NCBI GenBank assembly: GCA_017999675.1
Contig: JAGNLL010000005.1
Coordinates: 1-64,000 of the forward strand
Source: Rickettsiales bacterium
GTDB lineage: Bacteria > Pseudomonadota > Alphaproteobacteria > Rickettsiales > UBA1997
DNA: 64,000 bases
Direction of reading: 5' to 3'
Under the pieces are notes generated by a model. The model did not search any database. It saw nothing but the letters and a program-made list of their open reading frames with translations, and was not told the DNA's origin. Shown in pieces: positions 61,300 to 64,000 of this stretch; position 1 is the stretch's first letter, and each line of letters begins with the position of its first letter. The translations under genes were made by a program, and so were the position numbers.

Positions 61300-61495
61300 T
61301 TAAACTTACTGCGTAATACATTCGTAGGTGCAGTAAGGGCACTAACTTTTAAAGTTTAAACCAAAATTCAAAACACCGCCGTCAAGAAATTAGTTGGCTT
61401 TTTATAATTTTTATTAAGTTTTGTTTTGTATTGGGAAATTGGCAGTTCTTTTGTCCCAAACAAACTTCAGTCGTTTTTAATTTTTTTCTTCCTCG
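61300..61495. other. Non-coding gap after topA
   Basis: A weak stem, CTTACTGC (61305-61312) with GCAGTAAG (61330-61337), lies six bases after the topA stop and may mark transcript end. The remainder is A/T-rich and contains the unseen promoter of the next gene; no open frame or firm motif is visible. Confidence 0.35.
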
Positions 61496-63868
61496 ATGAG
61501 CAAAGCTTATTTCGATCGTTTATTAGGTACCTCTCCCGACACAACAACTCACCAACCATCTCCAGCCGAGATTCCCGTTAATAATTTTAGAGATGATTCT
61601 CCATATCTTGTGATTGAGGCTAATACCCCTCAATCACGAGTTAAAGCTGCGGCGACGCGCAATCGAGCAAAAGTAGCCACCCCTGATTTTTACGAAGAAG
61701 CCCCAGAAAAGTTTAACACCGATGCCGCTTGGCAAAGATTCACAGAAAGATTTCTTGCCTCAGATGAGCAAAAATTTGAGCAATTTAAATCAATTGAAAT
61801 TCTCAAATTAGCCGAGTTTGAAAAAAGGGTGATTGAAACTACCGACGCCGTAGCAGCCGACGAATATCAAGAGTTAGAAAATTCTTGGAAAGAAATTGTT
61901 GGGGTAATTTTGCAAAAAGAACCTCACCAAGTTAAAGCTGGAGATTCAGATGAGGTTGTGGGCTATTTTCCGCAGCTTGGGCCAATCTTTAGAAGCTTGC
62001 AAATAGCTGGCTGGGCGCAATTGCGCTACAAGCGAGATGATAAGGAGTCCGCGCTTGAGGTGAGTGATTTTTTAAAAAGAACCAAAGATTCAGACGAGGC
62101 AATTCTACCAAAAAAAACAAAACTCGGCGAAGCCCACAGTGATGCTCTGAGAGATTTGATTACAAAATTTAAGGAAGCTTCTCAATCCGAAGTCGACAGT
62201 AAACATATTCCGGGGCAAGCGCTAAGATGCCTAGTGACAAATGCCTTGCGAGAAGAGGCGATGCGAGAAGTTTTAAAGGAAGTTTTGGGTAGTTTGCAAA
62301 CAAGAATTGACAAACTTCCTGATCTAGAAAAACAGGCCACTAGTAAAGAGGTTCGTGAGCAATACCCACTTGACAAGAAGGTGAGCCACAAAGTGTTTAG
62401 AAAAATTACCTACACAGGTGATATTTCGAAAACCGTTGATCATTTTTTTACAGTTAAAAACTTGGATAAAACTCAAAAGTGGTTCAAGAGTATTTACTCG
62501 TCGGCAATAGATCTGAACGCTGAATTAGACGAAAGAGAGCGTTTGAAAAAAGATTTAGAAGAATACTCTGGTGAAGCTAGGCAAGAGTGGGATAGCTTGA
62601 CTGACAAGAGTAAGATCCAAGAAAAAATTACAGAAATTACGAATCGTCAAACTCCCGCAGCTCGGAGTTTTTTAAGTGCTTTATTTTCAAGCAGTCAATT
62701 TTCTGCGGCCGATTATTTTGCTCAGGAGGTCGCTTTTTCACGGAAGCTTAACGCCGAAATAAGAGCGGGCTTGGATGAAATTTTGGACGTGGTTTTAGGC
62801 GCGATTGAAGAGAAAGAAAAACCGCCGCAAATTGAGGCGGGCAAGTCAGGAGCGAGTAGCGCTTCGCCTAAACAAGACTTATCTCCAGTAAAACAAGCTT
62901 CGACAAGCGCAAAAAAAACACCGCAATCATTGCAAGAATCAGTTGTATCGCCAACAAAATCTCAAGAGATCGACGAATCTACTAACGCCGATCCGAGTGC
63001 AGCACTTTCAACAGAAAAAAAGCCTGTGCCGGATACGCCACAAACTCCATTTAATCTATCATTTACTCCGGACACGGGAGATCGCCAGACGCCAAATCGA
63101 AAATTATTTGGAGATGAAGCAACTCCCAGCTCTGAAGCGGCAACATCTTCTCGAGTTCCTCCTGCGGCTTCCGAATGGGATGATGCTTATTCTTCGAATC
63201 AGCCAGCAGAAGACACTCTTGAAGATGTTGCCGAATCTTGGGTTAGGAAGGCGAAGGAATCTCTAAGTGTTTTGGCGGAAAGTGCGCGCGCCGAAATTAT
63301 TGCGTTAGCTCTTGGCAAAAGCAGTGCGGCAAGCTTGACGAGACAAATAAGCGTCAAGAAGGGCGATGAAGGTTACGATCGTGAAAAGCACTTCACGACC
63401 GACTTAATCGAAACTTTTGTTCCGCTGTCAAAAGGTCAAGTTGAGGTTAGTTTAGAGAAAATGAGAAAGGGTTTTAAGAATAAAGAAGGTAGGATTGATA
63501 AAAGCGGAGAGCCTAGCGATAAAAGATTTTGTCGTTCTGTGTTTGAGAGGGCGAATGACATTTCTAAACTTCTTGTAGTTGTGGAGCAAAAACTAAAAGA
63601 AGAAGGAAGAGATCTTAGTGATGAAGAGTCTGTTAAAAGTGCAATAAGTGAAATATCAGGGTCAGCGCAAAAGATGCTAAAAGATCATGCGAAAATGGTG
63701 TCGGCACAAGCTGAAGAAGTTGGCGCCAAACCAAGCTCTTCAGTGATTAGGAGATGTGACGAAAACCACGTGGGAATTAAATTGCTGGGAGTGTTAAAAA
63801 ACACGGATGAAGCAGCGCCAAAGTTTGCTCGGCCAATTTTTACCTCTTCAAGCTCAAGGGGAGCCTAA
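61496..63868 (+). CDS. Large protein of unknown function, effector-like features
   Basis: A 790-residue soluble protein I do not recognise. There is no signal peptide or membrane segment. The first 70 residues are polar and probably disordered; residues about 70-430 are charged and helix-rich (WQRFTERFLASDEQKFEQFKS; DERERLKKDLEEYSGEARQEW). About 435-600 is Ser/Thr/Pro/Gln-rich low complexity with KKTPQ, SPTKS and TPNRKLF runs, and the last 190 residues are helical again. The layout of large helical blocks split by a disordered region resembles secreted effectors or scaffolds of host-associated bacteria, but that is only inference. It stands alone after topA. Confidence 0.6.
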   Translation: MSKAYFDRLLGTSPDTTTHQPSPAEIPVNNFRDDSPYLVIEANTPQSRVKAAATRNRAKVATPDFYEEAPEKFNTDAAWQRFTERFLASDEQKFEQFKSIEILKLAEFEKRVIETTDAVAADEYQELENSWKEIVGVILQKEPHQVKAGDSDEVVGYFPQLGPIFRSLQIAGWAQLRYKRDDKESALEVSDFLKRTKDSDEAILPKKTKLGEAHSDALRDLITKFKEASQSEVDSKHIPGQALRCLVTNALREEAMREVLKEVLGSLQTRIDKLPDLEKQATSKEVREQYPLDKKVSHKVFRKITYTGDISKTVDHFFTVKNLDKTQKWFKSIYSSAIDLNAELDERERLKKDLEEYSGEARQEWDSLTDKSKIQEKITEITNRQTPAARSFLSALFSSSQFSAADYFAQEVAFSRKLNAEIRAGLDEILDVVLGAIEEKEKPPQIEAGKSGASSASPKQDLSPVKQASTSAKKTPQSLQESVVSPTKSQEIDESTNADPSAALSTEKKPVPDTPQTPFNLSFTPDTGDRQTPNRKLFGDEATPSSEAATSSRVPPAASEWDDAYSSNQPAEDTLEDVAESWVRKAKESLSVLAESARAEIIALALGKSSAASLTRQISVKKGDEGYDREKHFTTDLIETFVPLSKGQVEVSLEKMRKGFKNKEGRIDKSGEPSDKRFCRSVFERANDISKLLVVVEQKLKEEGRDLSDEESVKSAISEISGSAQKMLKDHAKMVSAQAEEVGAKPSSSVIRRCDENHVGIKLLGVLKNTDEAAPKFARPIFTSSSSRGA

Positions 63869-63934
63869 ACACTTTTCTCAACACTCACGCGCAAATCTGG
63901 CACTGCGGTGCATTCAAAATCTCGCCCAATATTT

Positions 63935-63967
63935 AAACCACCTAAAAGGTGAATTTTTGGGTGGTTT
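63935..63967. repeat. Hairpin downstream of the 790-aa gene
   Basis: AAACCACC (63935-63942) pairs with GGTGGTTT (63960-63967), with a second small stem CACCT/AGGTG overlapping it. CTTTTTTAAG occurs about 20 bases later, so transcription may end near here. The window stops at 64000 with no further gene visible. Confidence 0.4.
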
Positions 63968-64000
63968 GATTGCGTCAAAAGCAAATCTTTTTTAAGCAAA

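Overview
The window is a 64 kb piece of an AT-rich alphaproteobacterial chromosome. The assignment rests on lineage markers: a PopZ-type polar organiser, a COQ9-like ubiquinone protein, an NDUFA12-like complex I accessory subunit beside mlaD and a DUF2155 protein, a DUF3035/BamF-like lipoprotein after lspA, and CvpA, UbiG and LptD. Many starts are preceded by runs of A rather than a clear Shine-Dalgarno. The dispersed palindromes recall Rickettsiales-type genomes. However, the biosynthetic content (class II DAHP synthase, prephenate dehydratase, argD, purE, purF, guaA, pyrC, thiD) is richer than in a classical obligate intracellular Rickettsia. I cannot name the species.

Layout. 0-6.3 kb: envelope and secretion genes on + (lspA, small lipoprotein, yajC, secD, lptD, trxA, glutamine-synthetase-like gene). 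6.4-7.6 kb: mltA on -. 7.7-15.9 kb on +: ychF, an unknown gene, folK, clpB, a soluble sensor histidine kinase and an outer-membrane barrel. 15.9-21.6 kb on -: cstA, ybdD (54 aa, very short), class II DAHP synthase, era, ubiG, with a long hairpin in each gap from ybdD to ubiG. 21.7-23.2 kb: popZ with a greatly enlarged acidic region. argD lies on -; then + genes coq9, cvpA, fabG, trxB, fadB/J, ruvC. 30.8-33.8 kb on -: three linked genes with the layout of a PilMN/PilO/PilP-like assembly platform. 33.9-39.6 kb: tight operon acpS-gpsA-guaA-pyrC-lysE-thiD.

A tRNA-Ser(UGA) with a strong terminator then opens an accessory segment (40.0-42.1 kb): an HNH-like zinc-ribbon protein, REP-like repeats and a fused nucleotidyltransferase-HEPN protein. 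42.2-50.8 kb on - reads rpe-murD-giant-purE. The giant gene encodes a Cys-rich membrane-anchored or exported protein of about 2044 residues with sushi-like repeats. DUF2155, mlaD and ndufA12 follow on -. From 52.1 kb on + come slt, purF, xseB, pgsA, pheA, rsmD, infA, topA and a 790-aa protein of unknown function.

The most unusual material is (1) the giant Cys-rich protein inside a housekeeping operon, (2) a four-copy family of about 100-bp palindromic elements whose core seems to have flipped relative to its ends, (3) a class of 26-bp loopless palindromes at gene ends, one of them inside cstA, (4) the enlarged PopZ, (5) the tRNA-Ser-linked accessory segment and (6) the unknown 790-aa protein.
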